From Endozoicomonas sp965199185 (GTDB lineage Bacteria > Pseudomonadota > Gammaproteobacteria > Pseudomonadales > Endozoicomonadaceae): a DNA stretch of 64,000 bases. Position numbers and translations under genes: made by a program. The DNA is taken from positions 372,001 through 436,000 of the forward strand of contig CBDAQW010000037.1 of NCBI GenBank assembly GCA_965199185.1. The letters are read 5' to 3'. The notes under the pieces were generated by a model. That model was given only the letters and a program-made list of their open reading frames with translations. It had not been told where the DNA came from and did not search any database. This document shows, one piece after another, positions 18,341-27,087 of the stretch; position 1 is the stretch's first letter, and every line of letters begins with the position of its first letter.

Positions 18341-18745
18341 GAAATACGTTGGCGCACACGTCAGTGCTGCCGTTGGCGTTGAAAACGCACAGCTAAATGC
18401 CCACAAGCTGGGAGCCACTGCTTTTGCCATGTTTACAAAAAATCAGCGCCAATGGCAAGCTAAACCTCTGACACAAACCAACATTGAACTGTTCAAAGAG
18501 CGCTGCGAGACATACGGCTTTAAACCAGAACAAATTCTACACTATGACAGCTACCTGATTAATCTGGAACACCCGGAAACAGAGGCCTCGAAAAGTCCAG
18601 AAGCGCATTTCTGGATGAGATGCAGCGCTGCATGCAGCTGGGTCTGGATCGGCTTAATTTTTACACTGGCAGTCATTTAAGAACAATGGATATCTCTCTG
18701 CCTGAGCCGTATTGCCGAGTCCATTAACCTGGCTCTGGATCAATC
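18339..18745 (+). pseudogene. nfo: nfo 5' fragment (endonuclease IV), frameshifted
   Basis: From ATG 18339 the frame reads MKYVGAHVSAA, NAHKLGATAFAMFTKNQRQW and ILHYDSYLINLEHPE, the N-terminus of AP endonuclease IV. Near 18587 the frame shifts. Another frame continues LDEMQRCMQLGLDRLNFYTGSHLRTMDISLPEPYC, then a second shift leads to IAESINLALDQS at 18743. The usual NFHPGSHL metal-site segment is NFYTGSHL here, a sign of decay. The gene then stops at a junction with a copy of the tail of the downstream MBL gene. Confidence 0.85.
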
Positions 18746-18800
18746 CAATAGCTTTTATCATGAATGGAAAGAAGAACGTTATTAAGATTTAGACGACGAT
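18746..18800 (+). repeat. 55-bp duplicate of the 3' end of the MBL-fold gene
   Basis: Matches 19801-19855 with 3 substitutions in 55 bp, including the final codons (NSFYHEWKEE...) and stop of the gene at 19193-19840. It lies at the exact end of the nfo fragment and so marks a recombination junction. Confidence 0.9.
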
Positions 18801-19192
18801 TATTGCCGCGTTAGCGGCACTAGTCTGGTTCCTGAAAGCATCTACCAACAGAAATTTGGCTGCTGCCTGATTACAGTGTCTAATACTATGTCGGCCATGC
18901 AAAGCGGTAAACTGCCTACAGTAATCGCTTTGGCTTAGGGCAGTGGTCGTACAAAATTTACCGGGGATTCCGTTCATCCTGAGCCTGTCGAAGGATGCTG
19001 TGAATGCACTTCGACAGCTCAGGGCGAACGGTGGAAATTTTTGTTCTGCCACACCCCTTATGAGTGCAAACATAACCCATAAAATAATGCTGTCGTGTTT
19101 GGCTCCAAACTTGTCATATCAACCTCTCATCAAATTTCTCAGAAATATTTATAATGCGCTGTATTGTTTTTAGTCATACTTAGTACGTAAAT
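18801..19192. other. Degenerate intergenic region with REP-like palindrome
   Basis: No intact gene. Positions 18972-19029 hold an inverted repeat, GTTCATCCTGAGCCTGTCGA pairing with CTTCGACAGCTCAGGGCGAA. This is a palindromic sequence type widespread in proteobacterial intergenic DNA. The remainder shows no recognisable coding homology. Confidence 0.55.
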
Positions 19193-19840
19193 ATGAAGTC
19201 TTATTCTGTAAAAAAACTGGAAGTCTATGGCGATTACTTCGACACCAATTGCTACGTCATAGAAAGCGATAAGAAATGCTTTATTGTCGACCCCGGCTAT
19301 CAAAAAGAGCGCATTCAAGCTTATGTGGCCCAAGCGGGTTTGACCGTAGAAGGCATATTAATCACCCACGCTCATCTTGATCACCTTGAAGCATTGGACT
19401 GTTTTGATGTTCCCGTATATATTCATGAGATTGAGCATGATGTATTGATCAATGATGATCTCAATGGCTTTGGTTATTTCCGCAAGTCGGCACCCTATGA
19501 TTTATCCGCAATAAACGTTATTAAAATTACGGAAGATACTGTTCTGCCATTGGGTAATGAAATGGTCAGCGTTATTCACACCCCAGGTCATACAATTGGC
19601 GGAGTATGCTTTAAAATAGGCAACGATGTGTGTACAGGGGATACCTTGTTCGAAGGTGGTGTGGGCAAGTGGGACAGGCCAACGGCAAATCTGCCTCATC
19701 TAAAACAATCCATATTGCACCTTATTGAGAGTTTGCCCGATGAAACCCTGATTCACCCTGGTCACGGAAGAAGCAGTTCCATTGGTAGAGAAAAACGCAT
19801 CAATAGCTTTTATCATGAATGGAAAGAAGAATGTCATTAA
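19193..19840 (+). CDS. Metallo-beta-lactamase-fold hydrolase (glyoxalase II-like)
   Basis: A 215-aa cytoplasmic protein with the di-metal motifs of the MBL superfamily: THAHLDHLE (HxHxDH), HTPGHTIGG, CTGDTLFEGGVGKWDRPTAN and IHPGHGRSS. The size and motif set are those of YcbL/GloB-like thioester hydrolases, but the C-terminal glutathione-binding extension of true GloB is short. The substrate is unknown. Its last 55 bp are duplicated at 18746-18800. Confidence 0.88.
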   Translation: MKSYSVKKLEVYGDYFDTNCYVIESDKKCFIVDPGYQKERIQAYVAQAGLTVEGILITHAHLDHLEALDCFDVPVYIHEIEHDVLINDDLNGFGYFRKSAPYDLSAINVIKITEDTVLPLGNEMVSVIHTPGHTIGGVCFKIGNDVCTGDTLFEGGVGKWDRPTANLPHLKQSILHLIESLPDETLIHPGHGRSSSIGREKRINSFYHEWKEECH

Positions 19841-20776
19841 GACTTAGACGACGATTTTAATTTATTTTTTAAAGATTGAAATCGGTGTCATCCTCGTTCT
19901 CACGCTTTTACGCTCCAAGGTGTTGCGTGGGAATGTATGCCGCCTTCTCGAATGAGCGTAAAACCCCATACTTTTTCTCTATAGCCGTTTAAGTCCGAAA
20001 GGCTGTTTGAGAAAATGCGTTCAAGCAGGAGTTTGATTAGGCGGACAATCAAGGGCCTCTATCGCTTACGGCGAAGAGGTCAAATTGAATCTCATTCTTG
20101 CCAAATCCAACCCCCATACTAGCAGTCATTTAGTATTGATTATCATTGCATTTCTGACCGAATTAAATGCTCTAAAAGCTCTTTTTATCTTTTCTTGTAA
20201 TATTGCCAATATCTTCTGTCTTGCAACCGTTAATGAAAATGCCTCTTTTCTTGCAGTTTACTTATGTCATTATTGCTCGGGAATAACCTTAACTGCGTAG
20301 CTTCGTGGTGCATGGCTCACGGGAACGATGCTTTTCGAGGACATTATTTTTAAACAGATCTTAGGTTTGTTTGCCTTGTTATCAAGCCTTCTTGCTTTCG
20401 CAGATACATTGGGTTGTTCATTAATAACAAAGTAGAACTGCTATGAAAACATAGCAACAACCTAATAATTAAATATTGAGGGAGGTCTAAGCTATCAGGC
20501 TGATTTTCTGGTGAAAGTGATGTTAGCAGTGTTCTCAAAAATTAACATTGTTACCTATACGGATGCAGGGGATCCATCGCCCTTTAAATGGAACTAAAGG
20601 TTTGTATTTATTGTCAAATTAAACATGAGTTTTTGATTAAATAATATTTTTGATAATCAATAGGTTATCGAAAAAAAATACGTGACCAAAAAAACTGATG
20701 AGGCTGAATCAATAATCTGAGTCTATGATGGTTTTTTCAGAATATTTATTGGCCTCTCGGATTTGGGAGAAACTGA
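19841..20776. other. 936-bp intergenic region, no gene recognised
   Basis: Contains repeat-like debris: an imperfect inverted sequence around TCTCACGC...GCGTGGGAATG (19899-19936) and a related piece near 20305-20345. An AT-rich segment before 20777 probably contains the cstA-like promoter. The frame at 20085-20300 has no SD and no recognisable homology. Confidence 0.35.
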
Positions 20777-22240
20777 ATGACGAGCTTTTTAATATCAATA
20801 ATAAGTTTGATTGCAGGATATGTTATTTACGGACGGATTGTTGAAAGAGTATTCGGGGCAGATCCTGACCTTGAAACCCCAGCCCATTCTTTGAATGATG
20901 GTGTCGATTACGTACCATTACCCTGGTACAAAATGTTTCTGATTCAATTTCTCAATATTGCCGGACTGGGGCCAATCTTTGGTGCTGTTATGGGTGCTTT
21001 ATTTGGACCTTCTGCATTTCTCTGGATTGTTTTTGGCTGTATTTTTGCCGGAGCCACTCACGATTACTTCTCAGGCATGTTATCGGTGCGTCATCAGGGG
21101 AAATCCATTCCTGAAATTGTTGGTCATTATCTAGGAGAGAGTGCCAGGAAAATAATGCGGGTATTTTCAATTATTCTGCTGCTGCTGGTCGGAGTGGTAT
21201 TTATGATAGGCCCTGCAGATTTGTTGGCAAACCTGGGGTTTCAGGGTTTATTTGCTAATTATTCCTTCTGGCTCTCCATTATTCTGGGTTATTACCTTTT
21301 AGCGACAGTGTTACCAATCGACAAGCTGATTTCCAGACTTTATCCAATATTTGGCCTCGCACTACTGATTATGGCAGTGGGTGTTGCTGGTGGGCTGATA
21401 ATTAACGATATGCCCATTCCTGAAATTGGTGACAATGTGTCTCATCCAGGTGGATTGTCTGTATGGCCAATGCTGTTTGTCACCATTGCCTGTGGAGCAG
21501 TCAGTGGATTTCATGCCACCCAATCGCCATTGATGTCTCGATGTTTACCGAATGAGAAGTATGGTCGCGCGGTATTTTTTGGTGCCATGGTTGCCGAAGG
21601 TATTGTTGCCCTGATCTGGGCCGCAGCGGCTATGGCCTTCTTTCCAGAAGGGATTTCCGGACTTCATGAAGCACTGGGGGAGGGTGGTGCCGGCTTAGTC
21701 GTAAAGGAGGTGTCTGTTGGCCTGATGGGGAGTTTTGGCGGTATGCTGACCATACTTGGAGTTATTGCCTGCCCGATTTCATCCGGTGATACAGCGTTTC
21801 GGTCTATCCGGTTGATTATTGCTGATGCTTTCAAGATCAATCAGAGTCATTTGGGTAACCGGCTAAAATTGGCTATCCCTCTTTTTACCACTGGTTTTGC
21901 CCTGACGTTTATCGACTTCAATATCATCTGGCGGTACTTTGCTTTCTCTAACCAGTTACTGGCCACTATTGTGCTCTGGACGGCAGCAGTTTATATGATC
22001 AAAGAAAGCAAAACCCACTGGCTGGTGTCAGTGCCTGCTACGTTTATGACGGCGGTCTGTGCTTCTTATATTCTGATGGCTCCGGAAGGGTTCAATTTGT
22101 CACTGACAGTAGCCTGTCAAGTGGGCTTGTTCTTGGCCATTATGGTTTTATTCTGGTTTGTGACTGTCCCTCGCCGCCTTATCAAGGGAGGCGCAGAGAC
22201 CAGATCGTCAGGGGCAACAAAAACAAGGTGCCAACACTGA
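20777..22240 (+). CDS. CstA-family carbon starvation / pyruvate-type transporter
   Basis: A 487-aa polytopic membrane protein. The N-terminus carries the CstA signature (GVDYVPLPWYKMFLIQFLNIAGLGPIFGAVMGALFGPSAFLWIVFGCIFAGATHDYFSGMLSVRHQGKSIPEIVG), and FHATQSPLMSRCLPNE and CPISSGDTAFRSIRLIIAD are also family hallmarks. It is much shorter than E. coli CstA (about 700 aa) and belongs to the short CstA subgroup. CstA/BtsT proteins import pyruvate and possibly peptides under nutrient limitation. The substrate here is inferred. Confidence 0.9.
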   Translation: MTSFLISIISLIAGYVIYGRIVERVFGADPDLETPAHSLNDGVDYVPLPWYKMFLIQFLNIAGLGPIFGAVMGALFGPSAFLWIVFGCIFAGATHDYFSGMLSVRHQGKSIPEIVGHYLGESARKIMRVFSIILLLLVGVVFMIGPADLLANLGFQGLFANYSFWLSIILGYYLLATVLPIDKLISRLYPIFGLALLIMAVGVAGGLIINDMPIPEIGDNVSHPGGLSVWPMLFVTIACGAVSGFHATQSPLMSRCLPNEKYGRAVFFGAMVAEGIVALIWAAAAMAFFPEGISGLHEALGEGGAGLVVKEVSVGLMGSFGGMLTILGVIACPISSGDTAFRSIRLIIADAFKINQSHLGNRLKLAIPLFTTGFALTFIDFNIIWRYFAFSNQLLATIVLWTAAVYMIKESKTHWLVSVPATFMTAVCASYILMAPEGFNLSLTVACQVGLFLAIMVLFWFVTVPRRLIKGGAETRSSGATKTRCQH

Positions 22241-22303
22241 AATCAGTCCCTACTGCAAAGCACGGCAAAGGCTGCATTAGAGAAAACAATTCATTCCGGA
22301 CTC

Positions 22304-22332
22304 ATAAAAAAGGCGTATCAAAAGATACGCCC
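22304..22332 (-). terminator. Rho-independent terminator of the mgl operon
   Basis: Stem GGCGTATC / GATACGCC with a 4-nt loop. Read on the minus strand it is followed by a T-run. It lies just after mglC and between two convergent genes, so it may also stop cstA transcripts. Confidence 0.85.
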
Positions 22333-22353
22333 CTGCACATCAGAGTTAATTAA

Positions 22354-23373
22354 TTATTTCTTCTCAGCGTACTTCATGGAATCAAGTGCTACCGCAAAGA
22401 TGATAATGCTGCCCTTGATGATGTACTGCCAGTAAGGGCTTACACCAATATACGTCATACCATAGTTAATAATGGTGAAGATCAGTACACCGGTCACAAC
22501 CCCCATAATGCTACCAACACCACCGGCGAAAGAAACGCCACCAACCACACAGGCGGCAATTGCATCCAGTTCATACATAAAACCAAGATTGTTGGTGGCA
22601 GAACCGATACGACCCGCTTCCAGAAGACCAGCAAAAGCATAGAAAACACCAGAAAGCGCATAAACTTTCAGTAATGTCATTGAAACATTAACGCCAGACA
22701 CCTTGGCTGCTTCCGGGTTACCACCGATTGCAAAAATATTTTTACCAAAGACGGTCTTGTTCCATAAAATCCAACTGAACACAATAGCAATAGCGGCATA
22801 AAAGGTAATATACGACAGTCTGAAACTACCTATCCGGATAAAGCCCTGGGCAAACTCCGAGAAATTCTCTGCAAAACCAGCAACAGGTGAAGCACCCACA
22901 TAGTCAAAATACAATGAGTTAACACCGTAGACGATGATCATCGTACCCAAGGTCGCAATAAAAGGTGTTACCTTTAGGTAGGCGACAACAACGCCGTTTA
23001 TCAGACCAATCAGTGCGCCAATACTGCAGATAATCATAACCACAACAGGAATCGGCAAAGGTCCGATTTCCGGGAAAACTTTGTTGACATTATCCAGAGC
23101 CTGCAACAGCGTAGCTGAGATTACTGCTGCCAGACCCACCTGACGACCTGCAGAGAGATCAGTGCCCTGGGTCACAATTAAACTGGCAACACCCAATGCA
23201 ATAATGATCCGCACAGACGACTGAGTCAGAATATTACTCAGGTTTCGCAGACTGACAAAAGACGGTTCCTGAATAATGATGACAGCCAGTAGAATCAACA
23301 GCACCGCGTAGATTCCACCTTCTTTTAATAAGCGCATTGCGCTCATGTTTTTTATAGCCTCCATGGAAGCCAC
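22354..23373 (-). CDS. mglC: Galactose/methyl-galactoside ABC transporter permease MglC
   Basis: A 339-aa inner-membrane permease of the carbohydrate-uptake-2 (RbsC/MglC) family with about 10 hydrophobic helices. It contains the diagnostic GTDLSAGRQVGLAAVISATLLQ and IGGNPEAAKVSGVNV (EAA-like) segments, and ends DSMKYAEKK like E. coli MglC. Third gene of the mglBAC operon, 21 bp after mglA. Confidence 0.95.
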   Translation of the reverse strand: MASMEAIKNMSAMRLLKEGGIYAVLLILLAVIIIQEPSFVSLRNLSNILTQSSVRIIIALGVASLIVTQGTDLSAGRQVGLAAVISATLLQALDNVNKVFPEIGPLPIPVVVMIICSIGALIGLINGVVVAYLKVTPFIATLGTMIIVYGVNSLYFDYVGASPVAGFAENFSEFAQGFIRIGSFRLSYITFYAAIAIVFSWILWNKTVFGKNIFAIGGNPEAAKVSGVNVSMTLLKVYALSGVFYAFAGLLEAGRIGSATNNLGFMYELDAIAACVVGGVSFAGGVGSIMGVVTGVLIFTIINYGMTYIGVSPYWQYIIKGSIIIFAVALDSMKYAEKK

Positions 23374-23394
23374 TCCTCTAAATCATAAAACGAA

Positions 23395-24906
23395 TCACAA
23401 ATAACGAGCTGCCAGCTCAAGAATTTCGTGCTGTGTGGTATCTTTGGTGTTCACAATACCGGCGACCCGGCCATTACTCATCACCAGAATACGATCGGTA
23501 ACACCCAGTAATTCAGGCATTTCAGATGAAATCATAATCACGCCTTTATCTTTTTTGGCGAGATCAAGAATCAATTGATAAATTTCGAACTTAGCGCCTA
23601 CATCAATACCTCGGGTCGGTTCATCCATCATCAGGATTTCCGGCTGAGTCAGCAGCCAACGACCAATAACCACTTTTTGCTGATTACCACCAGAAAGAGA
23701 ACCAATAGCTGTTTTGTGGCTTGGCGTTTTCACACTCATGGAGTCAATCACCCACTGGGTATCTTTGCCCATGGATTTATTGCTTAATAAACCAAAACGC
23801 GCTTTATAGCTTTCAACATTAGCGACCAGAGAATTAAAGGTGATATCAAGTGTCGAATAAATACCCGTTGCCCGTCGCTCTTCTGTCACTAGAGAAAAGC
23901 CATTTTGAATAGCGGCATAGGCATCTTTGTTATCAACTTCCTTATCGTGCAGTTTGATAGTGCCTGTGCTCTTTTCACGGATACCAAAAATGGTTTCGAC
24001 AATATCCGTACGTTTGGCACCAACAAGCCCAGCAATACCCAGCACTTCACCTTTACGCAATTCAAAGCTGACATCTTTGATCGAAGGCTGGTTTTGTGCG
24101 GTTAGCCCTTCAACCTGAAGGATCACTTCTTTTGGTTCGTTGTCTCTTTCCGGGAATCGCTGATTCAGTTCACGCCCCACCATCATGCTGATGATCTGGT
24201 CCATATCCATCCCTACCAGAGAGCGGGTAGTCACCCACTGACCATCTCGCAAAATGGTAATATCATCACAGATTTCAAAAATCTCTTCCATCTTGTGAGA
24301 GATATAAACAATGCCGCAGCCACGGTCTTTCAGTTTTTTGATGATGGTAAACAGGTGTCTGACTTCTTTCTCAGACAGGGACGACGTAGGCTCGTCCATA
24401 ATGACGATTTTAGCGTTATAGGAAAATGCTTTGGCAATTTCAACCATTTGACGCTCAGAGACTGACAGGTCAGCCACTCTATCTTTCGGATCAACATCAA
24501 TATCCAACTCATCAAAAATCTGTTTAGTGTCGTCGTACATTTTTTTATGATCGACAAACATACCCTGTTTTGGATAGCGTCCGAGCCAGACATTATCCAT
24601 AACAGAGCATTGCAGCACCTGATTTAATTCCTGATGCACCATGGATACACCATTATCAAGCGCTTCTTTGGAAGAGTGAAAATTAACGGGGTTACCAAGG
24701 AAAAGAATATCGCCTTCGTCTTTTTCATAAATACCAAACAGGCATTTCAGCAGTGTCGATTTACCCGCCCCGTTTTCTCCCATCAGAGCGTGGATAGAGT
24801 AGGGTCGGACTTTTAAATTGACCCCGTCCAGGGCTTTTACTCCGGGAAACTCCTTGCTAATGCCGGTCATTTCCAGAAGCCATTGATTCTCTGTATTAGT
24901 ATCCAT
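23395..24906 (-). CDS. mglA: Galactose/methyl-galactoside ABC transporter ATP-binding protein MglA
   Basis: A 503-aa tandem ATPase. The N-terminal cassette has Walker A GENGAGKSTLLKCLFG, signature LSVSERQMVEIAKA and Walker B IVIMDEPTSSLSEKE. The C-terminal cassette has a degenerate Walker A (GLVGAKRTDIVETIFG), as in all MglA/RbsA proteins, with signature LSGGNQQKVVIGRWL and LMMDEPTRGIDVGAK. It energises uptake of galactose/glucose with MglC and MglB. Separated from mglB by a 155-bp gap with an AT-rich hairpin. Confidence 0.96.
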   Translation of the reverse strand: MDTNTENQWLLEMTGISKEFPGVKALDGVNLKVRPYSIHALMGENGAGKSTLLKCLFGIYEKDEGDILFLGNPVNFHSSKEALDNGVSMVHQELNQVLQCSVMDNVWLGRYPKQGMFVDHKKMYDDTKQIFDELDIDVDPKDRVADLSVSERQMVEIAKAFSYNAKIVIMDEPTSSLSEKEVRHLFTIIKKLKDRGCGIVYISHKMEEIFEICDDITILRDGQWVTTRSLVGMDMDQIISMMVGRELNQRFPERDNEPKEVILQVEGLTAQNQPSIKDVSFELRKGEVLGIAGLVGAKRTDIVETIFGIREKSTGTIKLHDKEVDNKDAYAAIQNGFSLVTEERRATGIYSTLDITFNSLVANVESYKARFGLLSNKSMGKDTQWVIDSMSVKTPSHKTAIGSLSGGNQQKVVIGRWLLTQPEILMMDEPTRGIDVGAKFEIYQLILDLAKKDKGVIMISSEMPELLGVTDRILVMSNGRVAGIVNTKDTTQHEILELAARYL

Positions 24907-25011
24907 AGCGTCTGCTTTTTACTAAACAACATGCTGCTTGCGAGATTTGAAGCCATCAATGCCGGGAGATGCAGCTATTTCTCTCATGGCTTTTCTAGGT
25001 AGAAGACGCCA

Positions 25012-25040
25012 GATAAATAAATAATTTGATGTTATTTATC
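25012..25040 (-). terminator. mglB-mglA intergenic hairpin
   Basis: AT-rich 9-bp inverted repeat GATAAATAA / TTATTTATC just downstream of mglB. Such hairpins often stabilise the mRNA of the binding-protein gene and attenuate transcription into the ATPase gene, which would explain excess binding protein. No strong T-run. Confidence 0.5.
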
Positions 25041-25061
25041 CGGCTATCGGGCAGGAATTAA

Positions 25062-26036
25062 TTACAGAGAATCTTTATCAACGCCTACATAAGGAACACG
25101 AACGATTTTATTCTGGATATCCCAGTTAGTGCCTGCACCGGCTGCTTTGCCTTCAGCCAGATTTTTAGCCAGTTCAAAAGCTGCTCTGGCCTGATTGTTA
25201 GCATCATTAAGAACCGTACCCTGCATCTCACCTTTTTGGATCAGAGCTAGAGCTTCGGTAAGTGCGTCAACACCAAATACCGGAATATCGGTTTTACCGA
25301 CTGCTTTCAAAGACTCAATAGCCCCCATCGCCATAGAATCATTGTTGGAAATAACCATCTCGATCTTATTGGCGTTTGGACCTGAAATCCAGGCATCAAC
25401 CTTATCTTTAGCCATAGCGGTGTCCCACATGGCAGTATCCATATGCAGCTCTTCGGTCTTGTAACCTCTGTCGTTCAAGCTGGAGATAACATAGGAAGTA
25501 CGAGCTTCTGCATCCGGATGACCCGGTTCACCTTTCAGCAAAACATACTGAATAACACCGTCTTTGTTCAAATCCCATTGTGGGTTTTTATCCCAGTGTT
25601 TAGCGACCAATTCAGCCTGGATAATGCCGGATTCTTTGGAGACCGTGCCCACATAGTAAGCAAGGTCGTAGCTTGCCAAAACTTCTGAAGAGGGTTCCTT
25701 GTTGTAGAAAACAACAGGCACTTGATCCAGCTTGGCTTTTTTGATGATGGCAGGTGCCGCAGCAGGGTCAACCATGTTAATCGCCAGAGCATCAACACCT
25801 TTAGCTAGCATGACGTCAATCTGGTCATTCTGCATGGACTGATTGTTCTGAGAATCATTCATGAGCAGGCGTACATCGCCCGCTTTATCCGCTTCAGAAA
25901 CAATGGCCTTACGAACGATAGACATAAATGCATCGTCGTATTTATAAACAGTAACACCGACGGTTGTTGTTGCCTGAGCAGCGGCCCCCATAGTCATCCC
26001 GGCAATCAGCGCGGCCAGAGCGGTCACTTTTTTCAT
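25062..26036 (-). CDS. mglB: Periplasmic galactose/glucose-binding protein MglB
   Basis: A 324-aa protein with a signal peptide (MKKVTALAALIAGMTMGAAAQA). The mature N-terminus GVTVYKYDDAFMSIVRKAI and NDSQNNQSMQNDQIDVMLAKGVDALAINMVDPAAA match the galactose-binding protein. A DLNKDGVIQ segment resembles the structural Ca2+ loop of E. coli GBP. It delivers sugar to MglAC and in relatives also signals to chemoreceptors. First gene of the operon, divergent from a two-component system. Confidence 0.95.
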   Translation of the reverse strand: MKKVTALAALIAGMTMGAAAQATTTVGVTVYKYDDAFMSIVRKAIVSEADKAGDVRLLMNDSQNNQSMQNDQIDVMLAKGVDALAINMVDPAAAPAIIKKAKLDQVPVVFYNKEPSSEVLASYDLAYYVGTVSKESGIIQAELVAKHWDKNPQWDLNKDGVIQYVLLKGEPGHPDAEARTSYVISSLNDRGYKTEELHMDTAMWDTAMAKDKVDAWISGPNANKIEMVISNNDSMAMGAIESLKAVGKTDIPVFGVDALTEALALIQKGEMQGTVLNDANNQARAAFELAKNLAEGKAAGAGTNWDIQNKIVRVPYVGVDKDSL

Positions 26037-26337
26037 AGCTGTCCCTCTTTGTATTGTAATTTTTCAACAAATCTCAAACTAAACCACAGAGTAAAAATAA
26101 GAATTGTTTATTTGGTGTTCTAGGCGCAGAAGATGTTATCAGATGAAAATAAATGATTGGGTAAGAGAGCTATAAGTAATGTAACAAAACCTTGCAAAAA
26201 TCCATCGCAAGTGTTGACCTGATTCTCAGGTATGTATACAAAGTGAACTGTTATCGTCCAAGCTATTGTCCAAAATCAATATCAAACGACAGGAGTGCTG
26301 TAATAATGCCTCCGGATTACTTTAATGCAGGATGTAT
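26037..26337. promoter_or_regulatory. Divergent intergenic region mglB / two-component system
   Basis: About 300 bp with promoters expected in both directions. It contains TCAACAAATCTC-type AT-rich DNA and a short inverted pair CTTGC/GCAAG near 26191-26211. No CRP-like TGTGA-N6-TCACA site is apparent. The shared region makes it plausible that the response regulator acts on mglB, which is inference. Confidence 0.4.
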
Positions 26338-27087
26338 ATGCCTCAGTCGCAGCTCATTTTTGTTGTCGATGATGACGATGCTATTCGTGATCTGATCGCC
26401 GATTACCTTCAGAAACATGGATTCAACGTTAAAACTGCCTGTGACGGTGAAACATTTCTGCAACTTTTTAATAGCTTACCCGCTGGGGATTCTCGTCAGG
26501 CACTTGTCATCCTTGATATTATGATGCCGGGAATGGATGGGTTTGCTGTTTGTCGTGAATTACGCACGTTCTCGAAAGTTCCTGTGATTATGCTGACGGC
26601 TGTTTCTGATGAAACGGATCGTATTATTGGTTTGGAGCTCGGGGCAGATGATTATCTGGCAAAACCGTTTAACCCGAGAGAGTTGCTGGCTCGAATCAAG
26701 GCCATTTTCCGACGTAGTGAGCCATCTACAGATATTGTACAGCCCACCCGTTACTGTCATTTCAATAATTTCTGTCTGGATACTACGACTCGCACTCTGA
26801 CTACGCCCAATGGAGAACAGCAATCTCTGACCGGTGCTGATTACAATCTGCTCATGCTGTTCATTCAAAACGGCGGGCAGGTACTTAGTCGTGATCAAAT
26901 AGCAACCGTCACTCGTCAGCGCGATTCAGCACCGCTTGATCGTTTTATTGATGTCCACATCAGTCGATTACGCCACTGTCTTGGTGAGTCTGCCCGTTCT
27001 CCGGAAATTATTAAAACCGTTCGGGGTTCGGGTTATCTGATGGCAACCGAAATCACCTTTTCCTCTCGGGTGGAACCGGGAGCATGA
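26338..27087 (+). CDS. OmpR/PhoB-family response regulator
   Basis: About 249 aa. The receiver domain has an acidic pocket (VVDDDDAIRD), phospho-acceptor Asp60 in LVILDIMMPGMDGF and Lys in LAKPFNPRELLARI. A C-terminal winged helix (about residues 145-235: LTGADYNLLMLFIQNGGQVLSRDQI ... VDVHISRLRHCL ... IKTVRGSGYLM) binds DNA. ATG 26338 is favoured over 26332 because an AGGA box lies 5 nt upstream. It overlaps the kinase gene by 4 nt. Confidence 0.92.
   Translation: MPQSQLIFVVDDDDAIRDLIADYLQKHGFNVKTACDGETFLQLFNSLPAGDSRQALVILDIMMPGMDGFAVCRELRTFSKVPVIMLTAVSDETDRIIGLELGADDYLAKPFNPRELLARIKAIFRRSEPSTDIVQPTRYCHFNNFCLDTTTRTLTTPNGEQQSLTGADYNLLMLFIQNGGQVLSRDQIATVTRQRDSAPLDRFIDVHISRLRHCLGESARSPEIIKTVRGSGYLMATEITFSSRVEPGA

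Noticed and set aside
20085..20300. 71-aa frame in the large intergenic gap
   Set aside because: No SD, hydrophobic but without recognisable topology, and surrounded by repeat debris.
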